64,000 nucleotides of DNA from an uncultured beta proteobacterium (GTDB lineage: Bacteria; Pseudomonadota; Gammaproteobacteria; Burkholderiales; Burkholderiaceae_C), in contig CAIMZI010000027.1 of NCBI GenBank assembly GCA_903845935.1, positions 1 to 64,000 on the forward strand, written 5' to 3'. The translations under genes and the position numbers were made by a program. Positions 33,794-43,282 of this stretch are shown here, piece after piece; the stretch's first letter is position 1; each line of letters begins with the position of its first letter. Below the pieces are notes generated by a model. It made no database searches. It saw only the letters and a program-made list of their open reading frames with translations, and was not told the origin of the DNA.

Positions 33794-34786
33794 ATGTCCA
33801 AGACCACACTCTCCATGCTCGATCTGGTGGCCGTCCGCGAGGGCGGTAGCGTTGCCGAGGCGATTGCCATCGCCGTGCAAACCGCGCAGCACGCCGAGCA
33901 ACTAGGCTTCACCCGCTACTGGCTGGCCGAGCACCACAACATGCCGGGACTGGCCTGCTCGTCCACCGCTGTGCTGGTCGGCCATATCGCCGCCGCAACG
34001 AAAAGCATACGCGTGGGCTCGGGCGGCATCATGCTGCCCAACCATGCGCCGCTGGTGGTGGCCGAGGCCTTTGGCACGCTGGAGGCCATTTACCCGGGTC
34101 GCATCGATCTGGGTCTGGGCCGCGCGCCCGGCACCGACCAGATCACCATGCGCGCCCTGCGCCGCAACCGCGCCGAGACCGAGGAGGACTTTCCACGCGA
34201 GGTGGCCGAACTGCAGCAGTTGCTGGGGCCCATCCAGCCCGGCCAGCGCGTGATCGCCTCGCCCGGTGCGGGCACCAAGGTGCCGATCTGGCTGCTGGGC
34301 AGCAGCCTGTTTTCGGCGCAGCTGGCAGCGCAACGCGGCCTGCCCTATGCCTTTGCCTCGCACTTTGCGCCGCGCATGCTGATGCAGGCCATAGATCTCT
34401 ACCGCAGCATGTTCCAGCCATCTGCCACGCTGGCCAAACCGCGTGTGGTGGTGGGTGTCCCGCTGGTGGCCGCCAGCACAGACGACGAGGCGCAGTTCCT
34501 GGCCAGCAGCATCTTCCAGCGCGTCTCGGGAATTGTGCGCGGCGAGCGAAAGTCGCTGCAGCCGCCGCTGGCAGGCTACCTGGAAAGCCGCGACCATCAA
34601 GAGCGCGCCGCGATTGCCGACTTTTTGGCCATGGCCGTGATCGGCGGACCGGCCACGGTGGCCGAGCACTTGAAAAAAATCGCCGAAGTGACCGAGGCCG
34701 ACGAGCTGATGCTGGTCTGCGATATTTTCGATACCAAGCTGCGCCTGCGTTCGTTAGAGATTGCAGCGGCGGCCATGTCCGCCTGA
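33794..34786 (+). CDS. LLM-class flavin-dependent oxidoreductase (luciferase-like)
   Basis: A 330-residue member of the luciferase-like monooxygenase family in the MsnO8-like group. It begins [19 protein letters not shown], then has [57 protein letters not shown] and [15 protein letters not shown], the FMN-binding hallmarks. These enzymes use reduced flavin and oxygen on varied substrates, which cannot be inferred here. Bioluminescence is not implied; there are no lux genes nearby. Confidence 0.93.
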   Translation: MSKTTLSMLDLVAVREGGSVAEAIAIAVQTAQHAEQLGFTRYWLAEHHNMPGLACSSTAVLVGHIAAATKSIRVGSGGIMLPNHAPLVVAEAFGTLEAIYPGRIDLGLGRAPGTDQITMRALRRNRAETEEDFPREVAELQQLLGPIQPGQRVIASPGAGTKVPIWLLGSSLFSAQLAAQRGLPYAFASHFAPRMLMQAIDLYRSMFQPSATLAKPRVVVGVPLVAASTDDEAQFLASSIFQRVSGIVRGERKSLQPPLAGYLESRDHQERAAIADFLAMAVIGGPATVAEHLKKIAEVTEADELMLVCDIFDTKLRLRSLEIAAAAMSA

Positions 34787-34799
34787 GTAGGGGTAGCGC

Positions 34800-36167
34800 T
34801 TAGCGCAGCTGCGTCTTCAACAGCAGCAGTCGCTCGGTGCGCGAAATGGCAATGCGGGCGCAGGCATCGATGATGCGGTCTAACATCTCCGGCGCCAGCG
34901 TTGCCAGAAATTCCACGGGGCCGATTTCGCCTGCCACCATGCGCCCGGAATTGAGCAATGCCACAGCACTCCCGGCGGGTCCCAGGCAACGGTACATATA
35001 TGCCGTCAGAGGGGAGACGGTCAGGTCATTCTTGGAGTCCTGGGGTCTGCCCTTTTCCAGCAGCAGCAGGATTTGCGTGTCCAGGCCCGGCGTGTCGGGG
35101 CCTTGTGGCAGGTAGTCCTCAATGCGTTCCGGTACGCCCTGTGGGGAGCGGATGTCGCCCAAAAACATGGACACCGGGCCGTTGCCGCCGGTGGCTCTTG
35201 CCAGCGCTTCGATGATGCTGATGGAGGTGATCTTCAGGCGCAAGAAGGCGCAGGTAAAGTCGATATTGGTGGCAGCGGCTGCCGTCAGACGCAGGAACTC
35301 CTGCGGCGAGGGTTGCTCGCCGTAGCGGCTGAACACACGCCCGGGTTGCAGGGAGTCCAGAAACGCCTGCATGCGGCTCAGCGCTTCGCGGTAATCCTGC
35401 AGGGTGTAGACGCCCACCGAGGCCAGGGGCGCATTCGATTCTTCAATCAGCAGCCAGGTGGCGGACACGAAGCGGGCCGGATCGGGCTCGGCAAAGCCGC
35501 CCACATCGCGATTGGCCATGCGGATAGCGTCGCTCATCACAGCGCCAACATAGCTATCAAGCGCGGCCCCATCCGACATTCCCAGCCGCTTGCGTGCCTG
35601 CTGGCGCACCCGTTCTGCCAGGGCCTGGCTGCAGTCCCGGCCATCGGCTTCGGGCGCGCGAAAGGGCACCGTCGCCTCGATGCAGGCGAGCACGGCAATC
35701 AGGTCTGGTTCTGCGAGATGCGGCTGCAGCAGGCGTGCGGCCACCACGGCACTGAAGAATTCGTTCATGCCCCCAAAAAGCGGCAGCGCCTGGCCGGAAT
35801 GAAAGCCAAACAGTTCCAGGCAGAGCTGCAGGGTGCGGTCGTCGGCGGCGATGTCGCGCAGCAACATGTCGTCGCCCAAGCGGCGCGCCAGGGGGTGCAG
35901 CAGGTCGGCCGCCCGGGCTGGGAAACCGTCGTCCAGCTGGATATAAACGAGGTCGTGAAAGCTGGCCGCCAGCACCTGGCGTGGGCTCATGCCTTCGCAC
36001 ATGTAAAGCGCATGGCCCGAGCTATGGTAATGCCGTCTGGGACTTTCCATGGCGCTGTGGATCAGCACTGCCATGTGTTCAACCTGCGCTATGGAAACCC
36101 GGGCCTGCAGTGCGTCAAACGAGGCCTGCAGAAGCTGGATGAAGCGGTTGATGTTGGCAATCGTCAT
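34800..36167 (-). CDS. HD-like metal-dependent phosphohydrolase-type protein
   Basis: A 455-residue protein. The N-terminal quarter carries an HD-type metal site: SPRRHYHSSGHALYM and LAASFHDLVYIQLDDG, the His...HD pattern of the predicted metal-dependent HD phosphohydrolases. The remaining 330 residues are helical and I do not recognise a domain in them. The start at 36167 is preferred over the 24-residue longer track start. It is divergent from the CHASE2 cyclase gene, with 86 bases between them, so a link to cyclic-nucleotide signalling is possible but unproven. Confidence 0.7.
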   Translation of the reverse strand: MTIANINRFIQLLQASFDALQARVSIAQVEHMAVLIHSAMESPRRHYHSSGHALYMCEGMSPRQVLAASFHDLVYIQLDDGFPARAADLLHPLARRLGDDMLLRDIAADDRTLQLCLELFGFHSGQALPLFGGMNEFFSAVVAARLLQPHLAEPDLIAVLACIEATVPFRAPEADGRDCSQALAERVRQQARKRLGMSDGAALDSYVGAVMSDAIRMANRDVGGFAEPDPARFVSATWLLIEESNAPLASVGVYTLQDYREALSRMQAFLDSLQPGRVFSRYGEQPSPQEFLRLTAAAATNIDFTCAFLRLKITSISIIEALARATGGNGPVSMFLGDIRSPQGVPERIEDYLPQGPDTPGLDTQILLLLEKGRPQDSKNDLTVSPLTAYMYRCLGPAGSAVALLNSGRMVAGEIGPVEFLATLAPEMLDRIIDACARIAISRTERLLLLKTQLR

Positions 36168-36253
36168 GCTGCTTTCAAGGGTAGGTGGGTTCGCCGTCGC
36201 GTGCTGGAATGGTATCGTACACAAGCACCTCAACAACACCTCGCGGGAAGTCT

Positions 36254-38398
36254 ATGGAAAAGAAAGCCGGTTTGCGTTGGGCCTGGTTATTGCCCTTGCT
36301 ACCCGTGCTGCTCGGTGTACTGTTGCTGGACAGCCCCGGCCAAAGGGCCTTGCGCAATAGTCAGTTTGACCAGTTCCAGCGTTGGCATCCGCGCGTCTAC
36401 GAAGCCGTTCCGGTGCGGGTGCTTGACGTGGACGAAGAAAGCCTGGCCCGCTTGGGGCAGTGGCCCTGGCCACGCACCCGGGTGGCCGAACTGCTGAACA
36501 AGCTGGGTGCTGCCGGCGTGGCAGCGGTGGGATTTGACGTCCTATTTGCCGAACCCGACCGCACCTCGCCCAAGGTGGCGGCCGAGCAATGGAACTTGAG
36601 CGGCCAACAGCGTGCCACGGTGTTAGCCCTGCCCGACCACGACGCCGTCCTCGCCAACAGCCTGGAGCAGGGCGACGCGGTGTTGTGCTTTGCCGGACTG
36701 GATGGAGCGGGCCAGGTCGGCGCCGCGCGGGTGGCAGAGTCGCGCATGCCGCTGCAAAAATCGCGATTTGTTTATTTGGGTGAGCCGCAGCCCCGTTGGC
36801 TGCATCACTTTGATGCGGCAGTCAGTTCCTTGCCGGCTCTTGAAAAGGCGGCCAAGGGCAACGGCGCCATGAACTTTGTGCCCGATGGCGACGGTGTGGT
36901 GCGCCGCGTGCCGCTGGTGTTTCAGATGGGCGGCACGCCAGTAGGCACCCTGGTAAGCGAGACGCTGCGCGTGGCTCAGGGCAGCAACAATGTGGTGCTG
37001 AAAAGCGCGGGGCATGACAGCGGCCTGGCCGAGGTCCGCGTCGGCGACGCCGTCATCCCGACCACGGCGCAGGGTGAGATGTGGCTGCATTACACCGAAC
37101 CTGTGAAGGCGCGTACGGTGCCGGCCTGGAAGCTGCTGGCGGGCCAGGTGCCTGCCGATCAGCTGGCCGGTCACATCGTGCTGCTGGGCAGCTCGGCCCA
37201 GGGTCTGGTGGATCTGCGCTTCAGCCCCATGGGCCTGATGCCCGGCGTGGAGGCGCACGCGCAGGCACTGGAGCAAATCCTGAGCAAGCATTTTCTGGAG
37301 CGTCCGAGCTGGGCGCGTGGCCTGGAGTCGCTGGTGCTGACGCTGTGCTGCCTGCTGGTGGGTCTGCTGGCCATGCGCCTGCGTGCCTTGGCGGCGGCTT
37401 GCGCCACCCTGGTGCTGCTGGTGGGACTGCTGGGCGGCGCCTGGTGGGCCTTTGTGTCGCAGCGCCTGCTGCTGGACGCGGCCACGCCGGCCCTGGGTGT
37501 GCTGCTGAGCTACATGGTCTGCAGTCTGTGGCAACACTTCAGCAGCGAGCGCGAGCAACGCTGGATCAAGAGCGCCTTTTCGCGCTACGTCTCGCCCAAC
37601 CGTGTCGCCCACCTGGTGGCGCACCCGGGCGACATGGCTCTGGGCGGACGGCGCCAGACCTGCAGCTTTGTCTTCACCGACTTGACCGGCTTTACCGGCC
37701 TGATGGAAAGCATAGATCCGGCACTGGCGGTCAGCCTGCTCAACGACTATCTGGACCAGATGGTTGCGATTGCCTTTCGCTTTGACGGCACACTGGACCG
37801 CATCGTGGGCGACGCCGTGGCCATCATGTTCTCGGCGCCGGTGCCCCAAGTGGACCACCGGGAACGGGCCCTAGCCTGTGCGTTGGAAATGGACGCGTTT
37901 GCCAATGGCTTTTCCAGCCAGGTTCAGCGGACCGGCATAGCCTTTGGCATGACCCGCATCGGCGTGCACTGCGGCGAGGTGATTGTGGGCAACTTTGGCG
38001 GCAGCACCATGTTTGACTACCGCGCACTGGGTGACCCGGTCAACACCGCAGCAAGGCTGGAGAGTGTTAACAAGCAGCTGGGCACGCGCATCTGTGTGTC
38101 GGAAGACATACTGCGTGGCAATCCGGATGCCCTGGTGCGAGCGGTAGGTAGGCTGTTGCTCAAGGGCAAGGAGCAGGCCTTGGCGGTGTTTGAGCCGGTG
38201 TTGGAAGATGCGCTGGTACGCGCGCCGCTGGAAGAATACCGCGCCGCCTTTGATGCCATGCAGCTGGAGTTGCCCGAGGCCGCCAGTCGCTTTGCACAGC
38301 TGGCTCAGGCCTGGCCGCAGGACCCCTTGGTGCAACTGCATCACCAACGCCTAAGCGCCGGGGAGCGCGGCGACCTGATGGTGATGAGCGAGAAATAA
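36254..38398 (+). CDS. CHASE2-domain class III adenylate/guanylate cyclase
   Basis: A 714-residue membrane cyclase. A membrane segment (WLLPLLPVLLGVLLL) is followed by a periplasmic CHASE2 sensor domain (about 40-350; VRVLDVDEESLARLGQWPWPR), then two or three membrane helices (SLVLTLCCLLVGLLAM; TLVLLVGLLGGAWW) and a C-terminal class III catalytic domain. The metal Asp residues are present in FTDLTGFTG and VGDAVAIMF, and FDYRALGDPVNTAARLE completes the core. At the position that is normally Lys for adenine selection (xxDKxxGD) the sequence has Arg (GTLDRIVGD). It should make cAMP or cGMP in response to a periplasmic signal. Confidence 0.92.
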   Translation: MEKKAGLRWAWLLPLLPVLLGVLLLDSPGQRALRNSQFDQFQRWHPRVYEAVPVRVLDVDEESLARLGQWPWPRTRVAELLNKLGAAGVAAVGFDVLFAEPDRTSPKVAAEQWNLSGQQRATVLALPDHDAVLANSLEQGDAVLCFAGLDGAGQVGAARVAESRMPLQKSRFVYLGEPQPRWLHHFDAAVSSLPALEKAAKGNGAMNFVPDGDGVVRRVPLVFQMGGTPVGTLVSETLRVAQGSNNVVLKSAGHDSGLAEVRVGDAVIPTTAQGEMWLHYTEPVKARTVPAWKLLAGQVPADQLAGHIVLLGSSAQGLVDLRFSPMGLMPGVEAHAQALEQILSKHFLERPSWARGLESLVLTLCCLLVGLLAMRLRALAAACATLVLLVGLLGGAWWAFVSQRLLLDAATPALGVLLSYMVCSLWQHFSSEREQRWIKSAFSRYVSPNRVAHLVAHPGDMALGGRRQTCSFVFTDLTGFTGLMESIDPALAVSLLNDYLDQMVAIAFRFDGTLDRIVGDAVAIMFSAPVPQVDHRERALACALEMDAFANGFSSQVQRTGIAFGMTRIGVHCGEVIVGNFGGSTMFDYRALGDPVNTAARLESVNKQLGTRICVSEDILRGNPDALVRAVGRLLLKGKEQALAVFEPVLEDALVRAPLEEYRAAFDAMQLELPEAASRFAQLAQAWPQDPLVQLHHQRLSAGERGDLMVMSEK

Positions 38399-39013
38399 CT
38401 AGCGGATGGAAACTTCTACGCGCCGGTTGCGTGGTTCGGGCGTCTGGTCGGGCGTTGGCACCAGCAGGTTGCGCTTGCCGTGCGACTCCACCGTCAGCGC
38501 ATCGACCTTCAGGCCCCGGCTCTTGAGCAAATCCGCCACCACCTGGGCGCGTTTGAGCGACAGGGCATCGTTCAAATCCGCGTTACCCACGGTATCGGAA
38601 TGTCCGATGATGGACATGTCAGCCGTTGCGCGTTCTTCGGGCTCTTTCAGAATTTGCGGTATCAGAGCCAGGGACGCCGCCGTCAACTGTGTTCCGCCAC
38701 TCTCAAAATAGAGGAAGAAGTGCTCTGGCAACTGTGGCCTTGCGGTGATGGCAACGTCGAAGTCTTTTTGGAATCTGACGTCGTCCGATGGTGCTGCCGG
38801 GGTCGAGCCGTCCAGCAAGGCGGCGTAATGCGCCTGATCAATCACTTGCTGGCCACGCGGGCCGCTGATCAGCACCTTGCCGACGCTGCCGTCGGGGCTG
38901 GCCAGCAGGGTCACGTAAGACCGGTTTTGGTGTGGCGGTGGTGTCGCGCAACCGGCCAGCAAGGCCAGGCAGATGCTGGCCAGCAGGCGGCTTGAGAGGG
39001 CAGTGCGCTTCAT
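38399..39013 (-). CDS. OmpA-family lipoprotein
   Basis: A 204-residue lipoprotein. The signal peptide ends in the lipobox LLAGC near residue 22. The C-terminal 110 residues form an OmpA peptidoglycan-binding domain (SIIGHSDTVGNADLNDALSLKRAQVVADLLKSRG and NRRVEVSIR). It anchors the outer membrane to peptidoglycan. Its start overlaps the stop of the FecR-domain gene by four bases, and its stop meets the cyclase stop base to base, so it forms a pair with FecR and converges on the cyclase. Confidence 0.93.
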   Translation of the reverse strand: MKRTALSSRLLASICLALLAGCATPPPHQNRSYVTLLASPDGSVGKVLISGPRGQQVIDQAHYAALLDGSTPAAPSDDVRFQKDFDVAITARPQLPEHFFLYFESGGTQLTAASLALIPQILKEPEERATADMSIIGHSDTVGNADLNDALSLKRAQVVADLLKSRGLKVDALTVESHGKRNLLVPTPDQTPEPRNRRVEVSIR

Positions 39014-39459
39014 TGCTCAGCCCCTTCTACCAGCACCACAAATTGGGTGCCGCGCACGCCAATGGTTCCGGTGGGGGTCTTTACCGACACTGCATCGGGC
39101 TGCAGTTTGGCGATCACGCCCGACACGTAGTTCATGCTGCCCTTGGCCAGCTTGGTGCCCAGCTTGAGCTTGCCCTGAGCCGGTGCATACAGGTATTCGT
39201 CCACGCTCAACTCGGTGTCGGGACCAAAGGACATCACGGTGTCGTCCTTGAAGGTGACGCCCATGCTGCTCTTGGGCCCGGTCTTGAGCTGGCTGCCCTG
39301 GAATAAAGGCGTTCCCAGTTGGGCCGCCACCTTGTTTTTGCCGGTGGTGACAGAGGCTTCGCCCGACAGGGTCTTGACGTAGCCGATGGCGGAATCATCC
39401 GCCCAGGCCGACAGGGAAGCTGCCAGCAGAAAATAAAAAGCGATGGATTTGATCTGCAT
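39010..39459 (-). CDS. FecR-domain periplasmic protein
   Basis: A 149-residue protein with a signal peptide (SIAFYFLLAASLSAWA) followed by a FecR-type domain (IGYVKTLSGEASVTTGKNKVAAQLGTPLFQGSQLKTGPKSSMGVTFKDDTVMSFGP). The C-terminal VKTPTGTIGVRGTQFVV is the usual end. It is not next to a sigma factor, so it is a stand-alone FecR-like sensor rather than an iron-uptake anti-sigma. The pairing FecR-OmpA beside a CHASE2 cyclase hints at one periplasmic sensing unit. The start at 39459 is preferred over the longer track start. Confidence 0.9.
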   Translation of the reverse strand: MQIKSIAFYFLLAASLSAWADDSAIGYVKTLSGEASVTTGKNKVAAQLGTPLFQGSQLKTGPKSSMGVTFKDDTVMSFGPDTELSVDEYLYAPAQGKLKLGTKLAKGSMNYVSGVIAKLQPDAVSVKTPTGTIGVRGTQFVVLVEGAEQ

Positions 39460-39491
39460 GACGTACTTCTGAAAGTGGCTGGCGGCAGATC

Positions 39492-41579
39492 TTACACCGC
39501 AGGCGTATAGCGTTCGACCTGCACGGCGCAGTCGTAAAAGGTGGCGGCCCGACCCATGTCGGTCAGGCGCTCGCTGGTGAGCTCGTTCACATTGCTGCCG
39601 TCCAGGCCGAGCTTGCGCCACCACACGCCCAGGCCATTGACGACCCCGGGGCGGGCACGCTGGTTGACGCGCACGCTGCAGCGGTAGCTGCCGCGGTCAT
39701 TGAAAATGCGTACAAGGTCACCGGATACGACGCCCCGCTGCTCCGCATCGTCCGCGTGCATTTCCAGCAACGGCTCACCCTCGATGTCGCGCAGGCTTTT
39801 GACATTGACAAAGGTGCTGTTGAGAAAGTTGCGCGCCGGCGGCGAGATCATGGCCAACGGGTAGATGTCGCCCGCCTTCGCGGTTTCGTAGTTGGGCAGG
39901 TAGTCGGGCAGGCCGTCTTGGCCCAGATCGACCAGGCGCTGGCAGAAGAACTCGCATTTGCCGGAGGGGGTCGGGAAGCCGCCCTGCGCAAATGGCGCAT
40001 CGGCCAGCGTCATGGTGGCAAAACCTTGCTTCAGCAGTTCGTCAAAATCTACCTTCTCGCCAAAGGCCTGGCGCACCAGAGTCAGGTCGTCATCGGCAAA
40101 GCAGGGCTCGGTGAAACCCAGGCGCGCGGCCAGCTCGCGGAATATGGCGGTGTTGCTGCGCGCCTGGCCCACCGGTGCAATGGCCGGGCGATTCAACACC
40201 ACGTCGGTATGGCCGTAGGTGGTGTGGATATCCCAGTGCTCCAGCTGGGTGGTGGCCGGCAGAATGTAGTCGGCGTAGTCGGCGGTATCGGTCTGGAAAT
40301 GTTCCAGCACCACGGTAAACAGCTCTTCCCGCGCAAAGCCTTGCACCACCCGGCCGGAGTCCGGTGCCACGGAGACGGGATTGCTGTTGTAGACGATCAA
40401 GGCTTCCACCGCGGGGCCAAATTCCGGGCTGGTAGTTTGTAAGAGCGCACCGCCAATGGCGCTCATGTTGAGGGTGCGCGGCTGGCGTGCGCCCAACAAA
40501 TCGGGGCGCTGTAGCGCGGCCTTGTTGGTGGGGAAGGCGCCGGAATTGGATAGCAGCAGGCCACCGGCGCGTGATTTCCAGGCGCCGGTGAGGGCCGGCA
40601 GGCAGGCCACTGCGCGCACCGCATTGCCACCGCCACGCGTGCGCTGCATGCCATAGTTCAGACGTATCGCCACGCTCTTGCCGGCCTTGCAGGCTTCACC
40701 ATATTCGCGTGCCAGGCCTTCTATTTCTGCCGCCGTGATGCCGCAGACCTCGGCCGCGCGCTGTGGGCTCCATTGCAGGGCACGCTCGCGCAAGGCTTCC
40801 CAGCCGACGGTGTGCTGGGCGATGTAGTCGGGGTCAAGCCAGTCGTTGCGGATCAGTTCAAACATCATGGCCAGGGCCAAGGCGGCGTCGGTGCCCGGGC
40901 GCAGTGCGATGTGCTGATGGCATTTCTCGGCGGTCTCGGTCCGGCGCGGATCGATGCAGATGATTTTTGCGCCAGCGCGTTTGGCGCTCTGCACATGGCG
41001 CCAGAAATGCAGATTGCTGGCAATCGCATTGCTGCCCCAGATCAGGATCAGATCGGACTCGGCAAAGAACTCCATCTTCATGCCTAGCTTGGCACCCAGG
41101 GTGTATTCCAGCGCGGTGGCTCCGGCAGAGGAACAAATGGTGCGGTCCAGCAGCGAGGCACCCAGTTTATGGAAGAAGCGCGCAGCCATGCCGTCGCCCT
41201 GCACCAGGCCCATGGTGCCGGCATAGCTATAGGGGAGGATGGCCTGCGGATTGCGTGCCGCAATTCCCTTCAATCGCGTGGCAATATCGCTGAGCGCGGC
41301 ATCCCAGCACACCGCCTCGAACTGGCCGCTGCCCTTGGGGCCTGTGCGTTTGAGCGGTGTGAGAATGCGCTCCGGGTGGTAGCTGCGCTCGGTATAGCGC
41401 GACACCTTGGTACACAGCACGCCGGCGGTGTGCGTGTGCTCAGGGTTGCCGTGGACCTTGATGGCCACACCGTCTCGCACGCTGGTCAGCAGCGAACAGG
41501 TGTCGGGACAATCGTGTGGGCAAGCACCGAGCACTTCAAAGCTGCCGGTAGCGATAGGGGGGAAGGAAGAAACGTGCAT
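39492..41579 (-). CDS. Molybdopterin-dependent oxidoreductase with [4Fe-4S] domain
   Basis: A 695-residue enzyme of the DMSO reductase family. The N terminus binds a [4Fe-4S] cluster (CPHDCPDTCSLLTSVRDG with a later Cys in GVLCTKV). Then come the molybdopterin-binding regions (ILPYSYAGTMGLVQGDGMAARFF; LILIWGSNAIASNLH; LIVYNSNPVSVAPD) and the C-terminal dinucleotide-binding barrel (EPLLEMHADDAEQRGVVSGDLVRI). No separate iron-sulphur or membrane subunit is encoded beside it, so it is a soluble single-subunit form. Substrate is unknown. Confidence 0.93.
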   Translation of the reverse strand: MHVSSFPPIATGSFEVLGACPHDCPDTCSLLTSVRDGVAIKVHGNPEHTHTAGVLCTKVSRYTERSYHPERILTPLKRTGPKGSGQFEAVCWDAALSDIATRLKGIAARNPQAILPYSYAGTMGLVQGDGMAARFFHKLGASLLDRTICSSAGATALEYTLGAKLGMKMEFFAESDLILIWGSNAIASNLHFWRHVQSAKRAGAKIICIDPRRTETAEKCHQHIALRPGTDAALALAMMFELIRNDWLDPDYIAQHTVGWEALRERALQWSPQRAAEVCGITAAEIEGLAREYGEACKAGKSVAIRLNYGMQRTRGGGNAVRAVACLPALTGAWKSRAGGLLLSNSGAFPTNKAALQRPDLLGARQPRTLNMSAIGGALLQTTSPEFGPAVEALIVYNSNPVSVAPDSGRVVQGFAREELFTVVLEHFQTDTADYADYILPATTQLEHWDIHTTYGHTDVVLNRPAIAPVGQARSNTAIFRELAARLGFTEPCFADDDLTLVRQAFGEKVDFDELLKQGFATMTLADAPFAQGGFPTPSGKCEFFCQRLVDLGQDGLPDYLPNYETAKAGDIYPLAMISPPARNFLNSTFVNVKSLRDIEGEPLLEMHADDAEQRGVVSGDLVRIFNDRGSYRCSVRVNQRARPGVVNGLGVWWRKLGLDGSNVNELTSERLTDMGRAATFYDCAVQVERYTPAV

Positions 41580-41615
41580 GGCGTATGGTAATTCTTACGG
41601 CGCCATAATGTTTGC

Positions 41616-42806
41616 ATGAAGCTGATCTCCAACATAGTTTCCGCGGCGCCCGCTATGGCCGCCATACGCCGTGATTTGCATGCCCACCCGGAGCTGTGTT
41701 TTCAGGAGCTGCGCACCGCCGATGTGGTTGCGGCCAAGCTCACCGAATGGGGCATCCCGATTCACCGCGGCTTGGGTACCACCGGTGTGGTGGGGATTAT
41801 CAAGACGGGCAGCAGCGAGCGCGCCATCGGTCTGCGTGCCGACATGGATGCGCTGCCGCTGCAGGAGTTCAACACCTTTGCCCATGCCAGCGTGCATGCC
41901 GGCAAGATGCACGCCTGCGGCCACGACGGCCACACCGCTATGCTGCTGGCGGCGGCCCAACACCTGGCGACTCACCACAATTTTGATGGCACGGTGTATC
42001 TGATTTTTCAACCGGCCGAAGAGGGCGGAGGCGGTGCCCGGGAAATGATCAAGGAGGGGCTGTTCAAACAGTTTCCCATGGATGCGGTGTTTGGTATGCA
42101 CAACTGGCCGGGCATGGAACTGGGCCAGTTTGCCGTCAGTGCCGGACCGGTAATGGCCTCGAGCAACGAGTTCAAAATCACGATTCGCGGCAAGGGCGGC
42201 CACGCTGCCATGCCGCACAACGCGCTCGATCCGGTGCCTGTGGCAGCGGCCATGGTGCAGGCCTTTCAAACCATCATCAGCCGCAACCTGAAACCGATTG
42301 AGGCCGGTGTCATTTCGGTCACCATGATTCACGCCGGCGCAGCCACCAATGTCATTCCGGATAGCTGCGAGCTGCAGGGCACGGTGCGTACCTTCAGCAT
42401 TGCCGTGCTGGACCAGATCGAGCAGCGCATGCGGGTAGTGGCCGAGCATACGGCGGCTGCATTCGGACTGAGCTGTGCATTTGAGTTCCGTCGCAATTAC
42501 CCGCCCACCATCAACGCCGCGTCCGAGGCCGACTTTGCGCGCGGCGTCATGGCCGAACTGGTGGGGCCACAGCGCGTGATTGCGCAGGAACCGACCATGG
42601 GCGCAGAAGACTTCTCGTTTATGCTGATGGAAAAGCCAGGCTGCTATGTGTTCATAGGCAATGGTGACGGCACGCACCGCGACATGGGCCACGGCGGCGG
42701 GCCCTGCATGCTGCACAACCCGAGCTACGACTTTAATGACGCGCTGATTCCGTTGGGTGCGAGCTATTGGGTGCGGCTGGCTGAGGCCTGGCTCAGGCCT
42801 GTCTGA
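41616..42806 (+). CDS. M20-family amidohydrolase (hippurate hydrolase/aminoacylase type)
   Basis: A 396-residue metallopeptidase-fold amidohydrolase that removes acyl groups from amino acids such as hippurate. Motifs are RRDLHAHPELCFQE, GLRADMDALPLQE, HACGHDGHTAMLL (metal His and Asp), FQPAEEGGGGA with the catalytic Glu pair, and a C-terminal MGAEDFSFML. The dimerisation lid (FKITIRGKGGHAAMPH) is present. It is divergent from the molybdopterin enzyme with 36 bases between the starts. Confidence 0.95.
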   Translation: MKLISNIVSAAPAMAAIRRDLHAHPELCFQELRTADVVAAKLTEWGIPIHRGLGTTGVVGIIKTGSSERAIGLRADMDALPLQEFNTFAHASVHAGKMHACGHDGHTAMLLAAAQHLATHHNFDGTVYLIFQPAEEGGGGAREMIKEGLFKQFPMDAVFGMHNWPGMELGQFAVSAGPVMASSNEFKITIRGKGGHAAMPHNALDPVPVAAAMVQAFQTIISRNLKPIEAGVISVTMIHAGAATNVIPDSCELQGTVRTFSIAVLDQIEQRMRVVAEHTAAAFGLSCAFEFRRNYPPTINAASEADFARGVMAELVGPQRVIAQEPTMGAEDFSFMLMEKPGCYVFIGNGDGTHRDMGHGGGPCMLHNPSYDFNDALIPLGASYWVRLAEAWLRPV

Positions 42807-42811
42807 AGCAG

Positions 42812-43201
42812 TCAGGCGGTTTTGTTCAGCAAGCGGCCATTTTCAAACCGGTCCAGCGCCTTGGAAATTTGAATCGCCGCCGCACTGGGGTATTGCTGAA
42901 TCACTTCCTTGGTGCTGCGGTCTGTCAGTTGAATCACGGCGCGACCGCTGGTCTGGTCCACCACAAAGGCCAAGGCCGGGTTGAGTCGATCCATTTTTGC
43001 CTGCAATTCAAGCACCTGGCTGGCCAGCTTGGACGCTGTCACGGCCTTGGGAGCTGCCTGGCTGATTGGCTTTGCTGATGTGTCGTCGGCCGTGCTGGGC
43101 TGTACCGATGCAAGCGGAGCGCTCTTGCGGCTAGCCGACGCGGGCGCGTTCACCACGCTGGCCAGGCCAGATGCAATGGTGGAGGAAGAAACGGCAATCA
43201 T
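42812..43201 (-). CDS. FlaG-family protein
   Basis: A 129-residue protein whose C-terminal half matches FlaG (LNPALAFVVDQTSGRAVIQLTDRSTKEVIQQYPSAAAIQISKAL). FlaG proteins influence flagellar filament length. The N-terminal half is Ser/Ala/Pro-rich and low in structure. No other flagellar gene is nearby, so this is an isolated copy. It is 81 bases downstream of the serC-like gene. Confidence 0.85.
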   Translation of the reverse strand: MIAVSSSTIASGLASVVNAPASASRKSAPLASVQPSTADDTSAKPISQAAPKAVTASKLASQVLELQAKMDRLNPALAFVVDQTSGRAVIQLTDRSTKEVIQQYPSAAAIQISKALDRFENGRLLNKTA

Positions 43202-43282
43202 TTGCCTATTCTTCGGACGTTTTTCCGAGATCTTGAGGATTGCTTGTGTAAAGTTGCGCTCAGCGCACCCGGCCGCTGTCCT

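Noticed and set aside
33794-34786. Luciferase-like gene as a bioluminescence gene
   Set aside because: The family is broad and metabolic; no luxCDE partners are present and the sequence fits the MsnO8-like group.
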